Below, piece after piece: positions 43,011-53,474 of a DNA stretch of 64,000 nucleotides (position 1 is the first letter of the stretch; every line of letters starts with the position of its first letter). The notes under the pieces were generated by a model. The model had not been told where the DNA came from. It made no database searches and worked only from the letters and a program-made list of their open reading frames with translations. The translations under genes and the position numbers were made by a program. This DNA comes from Lytechinus variegatus. Lineage: Eukaryota; Echinodermata; Echinoidea; Temnopleuroida; Toxopneustidae. Location: contig NC_054740.1 in NCBI RefSeq assembly GCF_018143015.1, positions 8,884,140-8,948,139 on the forward strand, in the 5' to 3' direction.

Positions 43011-44005
43011 CAAATTTGAATATTTTTAGCTGGGAGTACCCCTTTAGTAATTCCTATACCGTACCTGTCACACTGTGTAAAATCAACTTGACATCAAATT
43101 ACAAATAATCCTCCCATAATACAAAATTACAAATGCTTCCAGATTTTAAGGGAATAAAACCTTATAACCTAGGTGAATAATTGCGAGAAAAAATTCTACA
43201 ATATTCATCACTGACTTTTGAGATACCACAGTTATAAAGAATAATACGTTATAAAACTTACTGATATCTAGGTAAATCCTGCCCTTGTTGTTGATCTCGG
43301 TGTGTAGGCAGCCATGTAAAGGAATTTTAGGATTTGCCAGCCTGCAAATACTGGTGGGGAACCTCTGAACCTTCTTTACACTGGTCTCGACCGAGACACA
43401 CCAACATCTCACATACACGAGGAAGTGAACTTAACCTTCACCCAGAGCCAAAGTTAAATATGGTATCCTACCCGGGGTATCTTGCTCACAATAATCACCC
43501 AAAATCAGTACTTGACACATCCCAATTTCTAACATACTATCTGACTGCTGTCCTAATTGCCTAGCAACAGAAATCAATTTAATTGTGCATATTTCTTTTG
43601 TCCTAGTATTAATGTGAACTATTCCTTGACAATGCAGCGACCACATTTTGTGTAGCTCTGTGCAGTGTTGCAGAAAACAGAAAAGGAATGAATAAGCAGA
43701 ATAGAATAGTGTGCAAACTCCTGACAATGCAGCAGCCCTTTCTGTGTGCAAGCTTCGTACAATACAGCAAGTGAGGAATGTTTCCTGGTTAAACATAACA
43801 TGTATGCACACAAAAAATGAAGGTAAAGAGAATATGAATACCCTAGAATACCCTAATTACTACTCCTAAAAAGAAGGAATTATGTTCATGGTAACAAGAT
43901 GGGAAACTCTTATTTTGAAGAGGGTTCTTGTTCATTAATGCACAGGGGAAGCCAATTTGAATATGAAGATTTCATGAATAAAATGACAATGAACTGCAAT
44001 TTAAT
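43011..44005. other. Intergenic, no gene recognised
   Basis: Open frames of up to ~126 codons on the minus strand (43431-43811) have no recognisable domain, and GCAGCGA-CCACATTTTGTGTA-like partial repeats suggest repeat-derived sequence. Confidence 0.4.
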
Positions 44006-44521
44006 CCCAGGGGGGGGGCCACTTACATTGATGAGTGGATACCATGCACGACCAAAAAAACGCATAAAAAGGATGTCTTTTTTAAGATAGCCAGGGCACA
44101 TTACGTGCGTAACGTGATAAGGGTATCAAAAGCACAAAAATAATGAAAAAAGGGTATCTATTTCGCTAGGAAAGCTACGTGTTTAGGGTCAGATTTGCGG
44201 GGATGATAAAACAAAATTTAAATGTTTTATAAAGGATGTCCTTTTTGCCCAAACACTACATGAATCCGATTTGCGCTAGACAGACGACCGACGGACCCGT
44301 GACATAACAATAAAATATCGCTGTACTTGTTTAGGGGTCCATTTCAGGGAATAATTGCCTAGAGTATCGTGTTGTTTCCAATACTTGTTAAGGGTAGGGT
44401 TTCACACGCCAATACTTGTTAAGTGGTGCATTTTCAGAATATGGAAAATAGTGTTTAGGGTGCTTTTTGAGACCCCATGGTCACGCATGGTATCCACTCA
44501 TCAATGGAAGTGGCCCCTGGG
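44006..44521. mobile_element. hAT-like element with 8-bp TSD
   Basis: It is flanked by the exact duplication AATTTAAT (43998-44005, 44522-44529). The left end CCCAGGGG...GGCCACTTACATTGATGA and the right end (other strand) CCCAGGGGCCACTTCCATTG pair, extending through GAGTGGATACCATGC on both. TTAGGG-containing words recur inside. It is 516 bp and non-coding. Confidence 0.87.
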
Positions 44522-44529
44522 AATTTAAT

Positions 44530-46300
44530 TCAACTCCAATTTCATTTCTGAAAAACAATAATACAGACATGCACTCAAGGCATTGGTGGTAACATGGTGG
44601 GGCAGTTTCATGGGAAAGCTGAAAAGTGATTTGATGGTGAAAATATACGATTGGGAATTGAGAAACATGGATATTACAACAAATAAAGTCTCATTGTGTC
44701 CTGTAATTGGGTGAAATATTGTATAATATTAACATTCTCAATCAACATTTTACAAGTTTCCAAAAACTTCCACTAAATACCAAATTTAAGATTAGTTTGA
44801 TGGAATATAGGCTATCTAATTTATGATTTTACGTGTTACCGTTACGGTGAGTAGAGTAATTTCAAATCATACTTTAATATCACAATGTTTATTTTTGCTT
44901 TCCCTTGTAAAAGTTATGAAAGTGCCTGCTCATACGATCTGACCACACTTGCCAGAGGCAGCGAAAAGCGGGCCTAATTAATTATCATTACAAAAAGTAT
45001 GTTTCATTTTGCACTGTACTGGCCTGCAAGTCTGTAGCCAGGCAGGAAACTTTTGTCTACAATCTGCAAGAAAAATCAAATGAAGCACATGCACGAGTGA
45101 TAATTAATATTCAACTGAACTATCAATCCCAAGTACAGGGAAGAATAAGAATTTGAATAAGGTTTGAAATTACACAGAAATGACAGAATACATAGAATAC
45201 AAGAGAAACAGTGAAAAGTACAAATAAAGTAGAAAATTGTTCATTCATCGGAGGACACAACTTGTGTGCAAGAATTGTGAAATGCCTTAAAGCTTGTGTA
45301 TAGTTTTGGTAAATCCACCAAAATACACCTATCACTATTCCAATTCATTGCTAGCTAATATGAATGGATATGCCCTATAACAGTTATGATGTGGAGGATA
45401 TGAAATGAAAATGTGTTTTACGGGATAGATTTTGCGATTTTATATGGAAATTTAACTTGATCGGGTCACCCGATCAAATTAAAATATCTGTGTGTTTTTG
45501 TCTTTCAATTAAATCCTATTCCAAATCATGGAATGGGCTGAAACTTTCAAGATATGTTCTTTGTCTGTAACTTTTGGATATCTAATCACTAAATTTATAA
45601 GATAAGTGCTTGAATGCCCATTTTTTAATTTAAAACAAGCATCGCCGAGAGAGGGCGCTATATATCCAAGATTTGAATATTTGAAATTTTCTCAGAGAAG
45701 TGCAGTTGGAAAAATATCTAACGGTCTCTACGCTTCAGTAAGACTGCCATATTAGATGATATTCGATTATCAACCACATTATTGACCCTTTACCAAAGCT
45801 ATACACAGGCTTTAAAAATAATTCAAAGACAATGATGAATTTCAATATCAACTTGATAGATTTAATGCTCAAGTTCTGAGTATATGTCTATAAATTTTTA
45901 TAAAACATCTTTCTTGAAAAGAAATGTACAACAGGTATCAAGATTTCAATATACAATGTATTCAAGATAGACATTCATGGAGTATTAGACATACTTATAG
46001 TCAAATTGTTAATATACATGTACTTTGTTAGATATTCAGCTTCACTCATATTACATGTACATGAAGAGTCAGACTACAACTTTATCAAAGAACCTCTATA
46101 AAGTATGAGGAGCCTTTACAAAAGTCTAAGCAGAAGTTTAAGCCTGAATCTCACACAGCATCTTTCCATTAAATAGTCAACTTCATCAACTTAGGCTAAA
46201 CTATATGGAACAGAGGTTTGCTTCTGTCAAAGACACTGATCATAATTCCTAGTAAGAAGCAGTACAGAAATATTACACATTGTTAAAATTCAATATTCAT
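44530..46300. other. Intergenic, no gene recognised
   Basis: AT-rich with no bounded repeat or gene recognised. Confidence 0.4.
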
Positions 46301-46645
46301 GCCACAGATTTTTTTTTCATTCTTGAAGTGTTTTCATGTAATTGAAAATACATCAATTCAAGTCAAAATACATGTTGGTAACATACATTTATGCCAAATA
46401 TTTTTTTTTCATTCTTGAACTGTTTCCACGTAATTGAAAATACCTCAATTCAAGTCAAAATACATGTTGGTAACATACATTTATGCCAAATATATATATA
46501 TTTTTTCATTCTTGAACTGTTTTCATGTAATTAAAAATAATCTCAATTTAAAGTCATAATACATGTTGATATTTTTTTCAGTCATTATCTGTTTTCATGA
46601 CTGGAAGTATCTCAAATTAAGTGTTGGTAACAGACACTCTGTCCC
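46301..46645. repeat. Tandem ~92-102 bp units (about 4)
   Basis: GCCA(C/A)A...TTTTTTTCATTCTTGAA recurs at 46301, 46393 and 46495, with a diverged fourth unit from about 46570. Shared words are TGTAATTGAAAATA, CAATTCAAGTCAAAATACAT and GTTGGTAACATACATTTATG. The array stops about 15 bases before the TTAA-flanked element. Confidence 0.88.
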
Positions 46646-46659
46646 TTTCACAACCTTAA

Positions 46660-47411
46660 CCCTATCTAGGCCGGGGTATTTTGGGAGTTCATATGGCCGG
46701 GGGGGCCCCCCCCCTAAGATCTCGGCCATCGACCGCACGATCGCGCCGAAAATTGGCATGCTGGTTGCCTGGGACATAATCTCCAAGATTGTATAGTAAT
46801 TTTTTTCGTGCGAGTCGCTATTAAGTGATTATGCTAATTTATGCGTAATTAGTATGCGAAATCATACTTTTTCCTCTAACTCTCTAAATAAAGCTCCAAA
46901 TGTACTAATTTTTGGTATAGAAACTCTTTGTGGTATTCTTAGCAAGTGTACATGAAAAAAATTGCGATATCAAATCATTTTCTTATGTATTTTATTGTTT
47001 TTTGCAATTTCTTATGTATTTCTTTGTTTTTTGACCTTTTGTTTTTCATTGTTTTTTCAATGAAATTTGTTGGGGACTCTTCTGTGATCATAAAAAGCAT
47101 AAAATAAATACATTTAGAGCAGCAAAACTAAAAATAATCATACATTTATGAATTTTGGTTGAAAACACAATTTGCATTGACTTTGTACACAAAATCACGT
47201 TTTTGAGCAATTTTCGGTCTGACATGCACTTACATAATGTTGCGTAATTTCGGAACCACGTACCCGGAGGACACAAAGTTGGTCTCAAAAGTTGCGCAAG
47301 ACTTGAAAGTAAAAAGTCAGCGAGTGGCGCGGTCAAAAAATTTCGCGCGGCGAAAATATTGCGCGATTTGTTGAGGGGGGGCTCCGAGGCCCCCCCCCGG
47401 CCTAGATAGGG
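46660..47411. mobile_element. piggyBac-like element, TTAA TSD
   Basis: The left end CCCTATCTAGGCCGGGG and the right end (other strand) CCCTATCTAGGCCGGGG are perfect 17-bp inverted repeats. TTAA flanks both sides (46656-46659, 47412-47415). TTAA duplication with CCCT...AGGG ends is the piggyBac pattern. G and C runs just inside the ends and CGCG-rich blocks stand out from the AT-rich flanks. It is 752 bp with no transposase. Confidence 0.87.
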
Positions 47412-47427
47412 TTAAACTATATATTAC

Positions 47428-47592
47428 TTCAGGGGAGTGTTTCATCAATATTTTCATCCGACAAGTTGTCAGATCTGACATCTTTCCATGATTTTGATTG
47501 GCTGAGTGGCACTGTTCCTATGGTAACTGTCGGATAAAATGGGACTTGTCGGATAAAAGGTACGACAAGTCCTTTCATGAAACGCTCCCCTG
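47428..47592. mobile_element. Small MITE with CAGGGGAG.GTTTCAT ends
   Basis: CAGGGGAGTGTTTCATCAA on the left, TTTCATGAAACGCTCCCCTG on the right, with CGACAAGT...ACTTGTCG inside. Confidence 0.75.
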
Positions 47593-47742
47593 CTTTCAAT
47601 CAAAATAGAGCATTATAATAAACCAAGAAATGGACACTACAACATACAGGTTATGTGCATAGCCACACAATCAATAATGAAAAGCTAACTGATTAAATCC
47701 AATTACTAAGTTTAAATACAATATTTCAAAATCAATTCAAGG

Positions 47743-47838
47743 GCCTGTTGCATAAAAGCTAATGCTGATCAATATCAAGGATTCCATGCAAGTTACCACT
47801 GGATAGCAAAGTTATCATAACGGTATGCAATTGGGCCC
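47743..47838. mobile_element. Mini inverted-repeat element
   Basis: GGGCCTGTTGCATAAAAGCT versus TATGCAATTGGGCCC are inverted ends. GGATTCCATGCAAGTTACCA resembles the core of 56561-56699. Confidence 0.5.
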
Positions 47839-50800
47839 AGCTCTTTCATTCAAGTTGTGCAATTGGTACTGAAAGATGATCAGGAGAGGAATGTTGATAA
47901 TAGTTGAAAGAGTTTTGAATTTAATAAAACGAAATAACTAAAAAGGCCATTTAATGGGAGGTTACAAATCAATATTAACATATTACGAGCAGTTCATAAA
48001 TTTGTTAATACTGTAACTCTATTAAAGATGAATATCAAATAACATCCAAAACAAAGTATTCTTAGATGCATAAAAAGAAGAAAATTTCTACTGGCTGTCA
48101 CTCTCCACTTTCAAGCAAAAAATACAATTTTGTGCATGAAATGTCTTACATGTATGCTCAGTGATTCAGACTTTTGATCAATTCTAACAAGCATTCCAGT
48201 TGAAGGAGTTTCCCAAGAGGGAAAACTAGTCCAACTTCGGACAAAATTCTTTTATTTTATGACAAATCTGTCAAGGATTCACAGAAACTATTTTGATGAT
48301 GGTATAATTCATCTGTTTATAAATCTACATTGGAAAAAATCAATTTTTACATGTATCTCTGTATATTCTAAAATCTACAAAATATAGTTTTTTAACTGAA
48401 AGGCGATTCATCATATTCCACAGATTTAAGGAATGCAAAGTGTCAAACCACTGTGTCTCATATCATGAATTACTTCTTGACATACAATGAATTTAAGTTA
48501 AAAGGTCTGAATCTTGAACCACAGAGGCAGGGAAATGGGCAAAGGTGTATACAACACAGTATGTCAAATACTAAACACTTCTTTAGCATGATTGACACAG
48601 TATGTAAGTTCTTAAATATGCATGCACATGATAGTTTTCTGAAATCAGTACTGACGTTTTTGTTGTTACATGTACATGTAGACTATAATAAACAAATAAA
48701 AATATCACGTTTCAATTGAATACTTCATGTTTTGTCCAACCATTGTTCAAATAATTCCAGCTACTGACGATTGTGAAGTTTCAGCGCATGTACTGTACAT
48801 ATCCACGCTTTTAATAGTCAACTTGTCAAAAGTCAGTGCTTTGTCTTTTAGCATGAATCCCACTATAAGGATGTTATCTATCTCTCTATTTCAGCTTTCC
48901 TGCAGTCCCAATTGTTTTGTCCATGGCGACTGTGATGACTTTTAGTAAATAGAGCTCTGCTTGAAGGATTCCTGCGGTAGAGACGCTTTTCTGACCTTTG
49001 ACATGGTGCCTTACATACTTACTCCTAGAGACTGACTGATTATGCAATAACACACACTTGTCATAAACTCCTACTTGTAGGCCTATCCAGTATATGCAGA
49101 CTCAGTCTTGCATGGGTTAAGTACAGTAAATATAATCTTCAGCAAATGCATAGAGCAATGAATTTCAATCAATATATATATACATTGTAATACAGTAAAT
49201 CATGCACAGAAATAATCCAATAAATATCCCGACATGATTCATGCACATATGTAGGCCTATACATGTACCTAAACCCATGTTTGGTCCATAGATTTTCTTC
49301 ATGACATACGTTTACATAAAATTAGTCATCAAATGATAAAAGATGAAATAATTCCTTAAAAAATGGATTAGCAATTCATATTCACACTGCCACTGCTATC
49401 ATTAATTAAAAAATTGAGATCACACTTCAAAAAGGCAATGGCAAAATATTCACATAAAAAGGGGGCTTTGAATCAGTAGTTTGAAACCATTTTATCATGC
49501 AGAATAGATGAATTGAATATGCTTCTTTTTTAGCTTGTACAGTACACTGAGAAAGGGCCCAGTAATAACGCATGCTTAAGTGATAGGGTGCTTTGATAAT
49601 TCCTTGCTTGATGCTACCATTTTGAGAATTTAATATACTTATTCCTGTAACTAACAATGGTAAGAAACAAAGTTATGATATCAGTCAATGAAAATATTGG
49701 CAAAAACTATACCCAAACATTCGCAAGGAGTTTCTTTTTCAGAAAATGATATCTGTATGTAAAACAAAATTTTGCATTTTTCATCATTTCCCTTTAGGCC
49801 TGTTGCTTGACTAGAAGATGAAATCACACTGAAATATTTCAAAATGCATTATGTTCCTAACATTCTTATCAATGTCTTCTGACAACCACACTGAAAACCA
49901 TGTATTTTGCAACATATCACCAAATTCTAGGCCCAATTTTTGAGATGTAATTGGCCATTCCATAATTACATAATCATTATGAAAGGGCATCATGCATCAT
50001 GTTGGAAATGATACACACTTTGAATGATCAAATACTTGCATGAGAGTAAGAAAAGAGGTATAAATGATGAAACATGAATTGCATGTCATTATATCTCAAG
50101 TACACATCAACATGAAGGCTTTACCTGAGAGTTAAGGGAGGTGCCCTCTGCTTGGCTGCTAAGTAGTGAAGGAGCTTGGAAGTTCTGAGTAGAGACATTC
50201 TTTTTATAGTCAATGGTATTCCATTCAGGTATCTATCTAATGTTCTATTGTCATTGGATGGCATGTAGATTACTGGGAAGCATGTACATTACATTGGTAT
50301 GTACATTACAGCTGGCATTTCTATTCAAATGTTCATCAATAGGACACAATGCATGTCCACAACCATTTTGATATAAATGTATACAGGTTATCATCTATAG
50401 AAATGATTGAGTCACCCTGAATATAATATATCCTGTTTTCTATTGTAATGAACTATATAAAAATACAGTGTTTTCCTTTATTGCTTTTGATTATTTAATG
50501 AGGCATAATGTTGAGCAAGTAAGAACTGCCTATAGGGTTAACTACTGGTTTACTTAATCAACTATTGCACTTGTACTCACAAATAAATGAAGGGGATAGA
50601 CTTTCTTTACATTGGGGACAGGATTGAATTAAAAGCTACATGTAAATATAAAATACAATTAGGCCTATACCTGTAGTATACTTTGCTTATTAAACTCAAC
50701 CTTCCAAAAACATTTTGTCAGAACAGAACATGTGAACATGCATCTTCAATTAGAGTCAAATGTGTCTTAATTAAAACAGATTTTTGTAGTCTCAAAAGGT

Positions 50801-50880
50801 TTGATATGCAGATTTATCTGTATTACATTTATCTTTAAAATTGAGAATCACAAACTGTCAGTGAGAGAAGTTATTGACTC
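47839..50880. other. Intergenic, no gene recognised
   Basis: AT-rich with scattered ACATGTACATGTA words (for example near 48668). No exon or bounded element was recognised. Confidence 0.4.
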
Positions 50881-51285
50881 CATTTGTGACCTACCACCCT
50901 AAAACCAACAATAAGTCGTCCAAAATGAATATTGAGATTTTATTGAGCTTGAAAATTCATTTCCTAAGCTTTAAAACGATGTATATGTTAAAATTGACCA
51001 ACAATAACCATTACAAGTACTTGATTGAATGCAGAGGAAATTCAGCAAGAGCTAAAAATAAGGAGAAAACAAGGTTTGAAGTTTGGGGTTCACTCAAGCA
51101 TGAGATGTGCATACTGTGTAATCTCTGTGAAACTTCCAAGCAGTCCAAAAAAGTAGTGTCCAAGAAACTGTTTTATTTTTTATTTTTTTGCTTTTTGGAA
51201 ACTAATTTACTAGTTTGGCTATTAAAAGAGAACCTTAGGCTCACCTGGCGACTTATTGGTGGTTTTGGGGTGATGGTCACATTTG
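50881..51285. mobile_element. ~405-bp inverted-repeat element
   Basis: CATTTGTGACCTACCACCCT, then AAAACCAACAATAAGTCG, is matched on the other strand at the right end by CAAATGTGACCATCACCCC, then AAAACCACCAATAAGTCG. A 140-codon open frame crosses the element but includes both inverted ends and has no family resemblance. Confidence 0.8.
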
Positions 51286-52060
51286 TTATATTATGAAGTA
51301 TTATCATAACTTCAAATTACATGTACAAGCTACTTCAAACATATGTGTATGTTAAACTGATAATTTACTGAACAATTAATAGTTATTAAAGGAAGGAGTG
51401 ACAGAGGTGGTGGTGTGAGGGGTATGATTCACTTACAGAATTGGATTGTTACAACACACTTCGAAAAAAATGGGTTTTACAAACACAGGTCTCAAGATAA
51501 TTTGTATAAAAAGTTGTACACAAAAGTCATTGGCCTCTGTGCAAATATAAAAGCAGGAAACATTAGCAATTTTTGTTGTTGCCTGTTTGACAATAATACC
51601 AATCAAGTAAATGTATGAGATACTTGCTACATCTATATATTTTTTTAATTCCATTGATGTGTGTGTGTCTGGGGAGGTGACAGAAGAAATTACAAAATAC
51701 CCTCATTATCAAGATTAACATTAATACCACTCTATGATATGTAATTGAAATGATAAATGAATGCAATCACAAGGCTGTTTGCAGAAAATTGGGATCCAAC
51801 ATTTAAAAAAACATTGAGAAAACAAAAATATCTTTATCTTTTCTACAAGTCATAGATTCTGTTTATGAACCACATACACAAACATCTAAAGTGATCAATG
51901 ATACTCCAAGTACAATAACTTATTGATTACAGGATTATTTAATTCCCATAGACTTTATACGGGAACTATTGATTCCCAGTAGGCAAATGGTTTATTTGTA
52001 CATCTTCATGTGTTATAGAACGGGCAGTAATGAGTAAAGTTACAATATCTATTGCCATTC
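51286..52060. other. Intergenic, no gene recognised
   Basis: AT-rich, with no exon or bounded repeat recognised. Confidence 0.4.
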
Positions 52061-52064
52061 CACC

Positions 52065-52500
52065 AAAGCCCGGTTTCATAAAACTTGTCATCAATAAGAA
52101 AATACTATATTTGTATGACAAATTGTTCCTCAGCCAATCAAAGTACCATGATTTCAGTAAATCACTACAAAAGGAAGGGGCCATAGCTGGAAGAATTGTG
52201 CATAAACACAAATACAAAAATCAAGCGCAGGTCTCCAATATAAGCATTTCATCGGTTCAAAATCAAGTTGTGTTTGATTTTTGTGTAGTGTTTGATCACA
52301 ATGGCCTCCTGGGCTCCCTAACACAAAGGTTTGCGATGAATCGCAAATATGAAAGAACCGCACTGATTGGTCCCTGGTTAGTATTTTAAACCTAATGCGC
52401 GTGTAACATTGATATTGATTGGTCAGTTCATAGCGATTGATCGCTAATCTTTGTGTTACGGAGCCCAGGTAATTTACCATAGACAATATTTTTATGAAAC
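52065..52500. mobile_element. MITE containing a nested palindromic MITE
   Basis: The outer arms CGGTTTCATAAAACTTGTCA and TTTTTATGAAACAAGGC enclose a second element at about 52309-52469. The inner ends are TGGGCTCCCTAACACAAAGG and CTTTGTGTTACGGAGCCCA, with inverted GCGAT.AATCGC words. The inner family recurs at 61189-61349. Confidence 0.7.
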
Positions 52501-52639
52501 AAGGCCTGCAAGTGTAAATATTCAGCCCCAACTCAAAGAATTTAGAGCATGTAAGAAAAATGTTTCATTTTTACTATGGCACAATAGAAAGTCATACCAG
52601 TAACTCATTACATACATGATCAAAAGGTAGATTGCTGAT

Positions 52640-52840
52640 GGGTCTTAAACCACTTCGTCTACATTCCGTTTGGTCTCAATCCACTTGGTCTAATCCTAGT
52701 TGGTCTATACTAGTCCATCTCCTATCTAGACTTATACCTATTTAGCCCATTCACCATTTTGTCCAAATTCCAGTTAGGATATACACATTTCATCTAATAT
52801 CAAATTGATCTAACACCACTACGTCTTTATAGATAGGAGA
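52640..52840. repeat. Degenerate GGTCTA-rich short-unit repeat
   Basis: Words such as CCACTTGGTCTAATCC, TAGTTGGTCTA and CACTACGTCTTTATAG recur at irregular 15-25-base spacing. Confidence 0.6.
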
Positions 52841-52925
52841 GTGTTTATGAACCAAAATTTCATCTGACAAAATTAGACGAATAAGAAACTAGACCAACTG
52901 CATATTAGACAAAATAAGAACAGGA

Positions 52926-53078
52926 CCAGGGTCCTGTTTCATAAAGACTTGTTATCATAACAAATTCACAATTTCTATAACAAATTTACTATCAGCCAAT
53001 CAGATTGAAGGATTTCATTAGCTTTTAACTTTTATTGGAAATTTGTTATTATAACAAGTTTTATGAAACGGCTCCCAG
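52926..53078. mobile_element. Small MITE with GTTTCATAAA ends
   Basis: GTCCTGTTTCATAAAGACTTG on the left and CAAGTTTTATGAAACGGC on the right, then TTATCATAACAAATT and AATTTGTTATTATAA: long imperfect inverted arms. Confidence 0.78.
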
Positions 53079-53313
53079 GTGCTAATACAGGTGTCAGATC
53101 AAGTGTAGTGGAGACCAAATGGCAATTACACCAAACTGATGGACCAAATTGGTTTAGCCCATGCAGTAATAAACTATCTGAGAAAAAGATCAAATACATT
53201 TACATGTACTTGTAGATCAAGTTGAGTGTAAAACCCTAGAATAGTCCCTTAACGGGTATCGCTGCTCTGAACTTACTTTGTATTACCATAGTACACACAC
53301 TGTATCACCAGCA

Positions 53314-53474
53314 TCATGACATACCAGTGTAATTGTTATGAAGAACAGCATTATCGCTCTTCATCAGCAGGCCGATAACCTTCTTCTCAAATTTATCACG
53401 CACGCTACCAAACTCCATCACATTCTTGGGCTTCTCGGCAAACCAGAAGCTATCAAATTCAGCAAACACTTGAC
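53314..53474 (-). CDS. ELMOD2: ELMOD last coding exon and stop
   Basis: After the acceptor (CT at 53475-53476 on the plus strand) it encodes QVFAEFDSFWFAEKPKNVME, then FGSVRDKFEKKVIGLLMKSD and NAVLHNNYTGMS, with stop at 53314-53316. FD.FW.....N.M.F...R.KF matches the C-terminal part of ELMOD1/2. The last ten residues are not conserved. Confidence 0.93.

Noticed and set aside
43431..43811. 126-codon minus-strand open frame
   Set aside because: No domain or family resemblance, and partial internal repeats suggest repeat-derived sequence.
50874..51296. 140-codon open frame on the plus strand
   Set aside because: It spans both inverted ends of the element at 50881-51285 and has no recognisable domain; treated as chance reading frame in a MITE.
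51973..52531. 119-125-codon frames on both strands
   Set aside because: They coincide with nested palindromic MITEs at 52065-52500.
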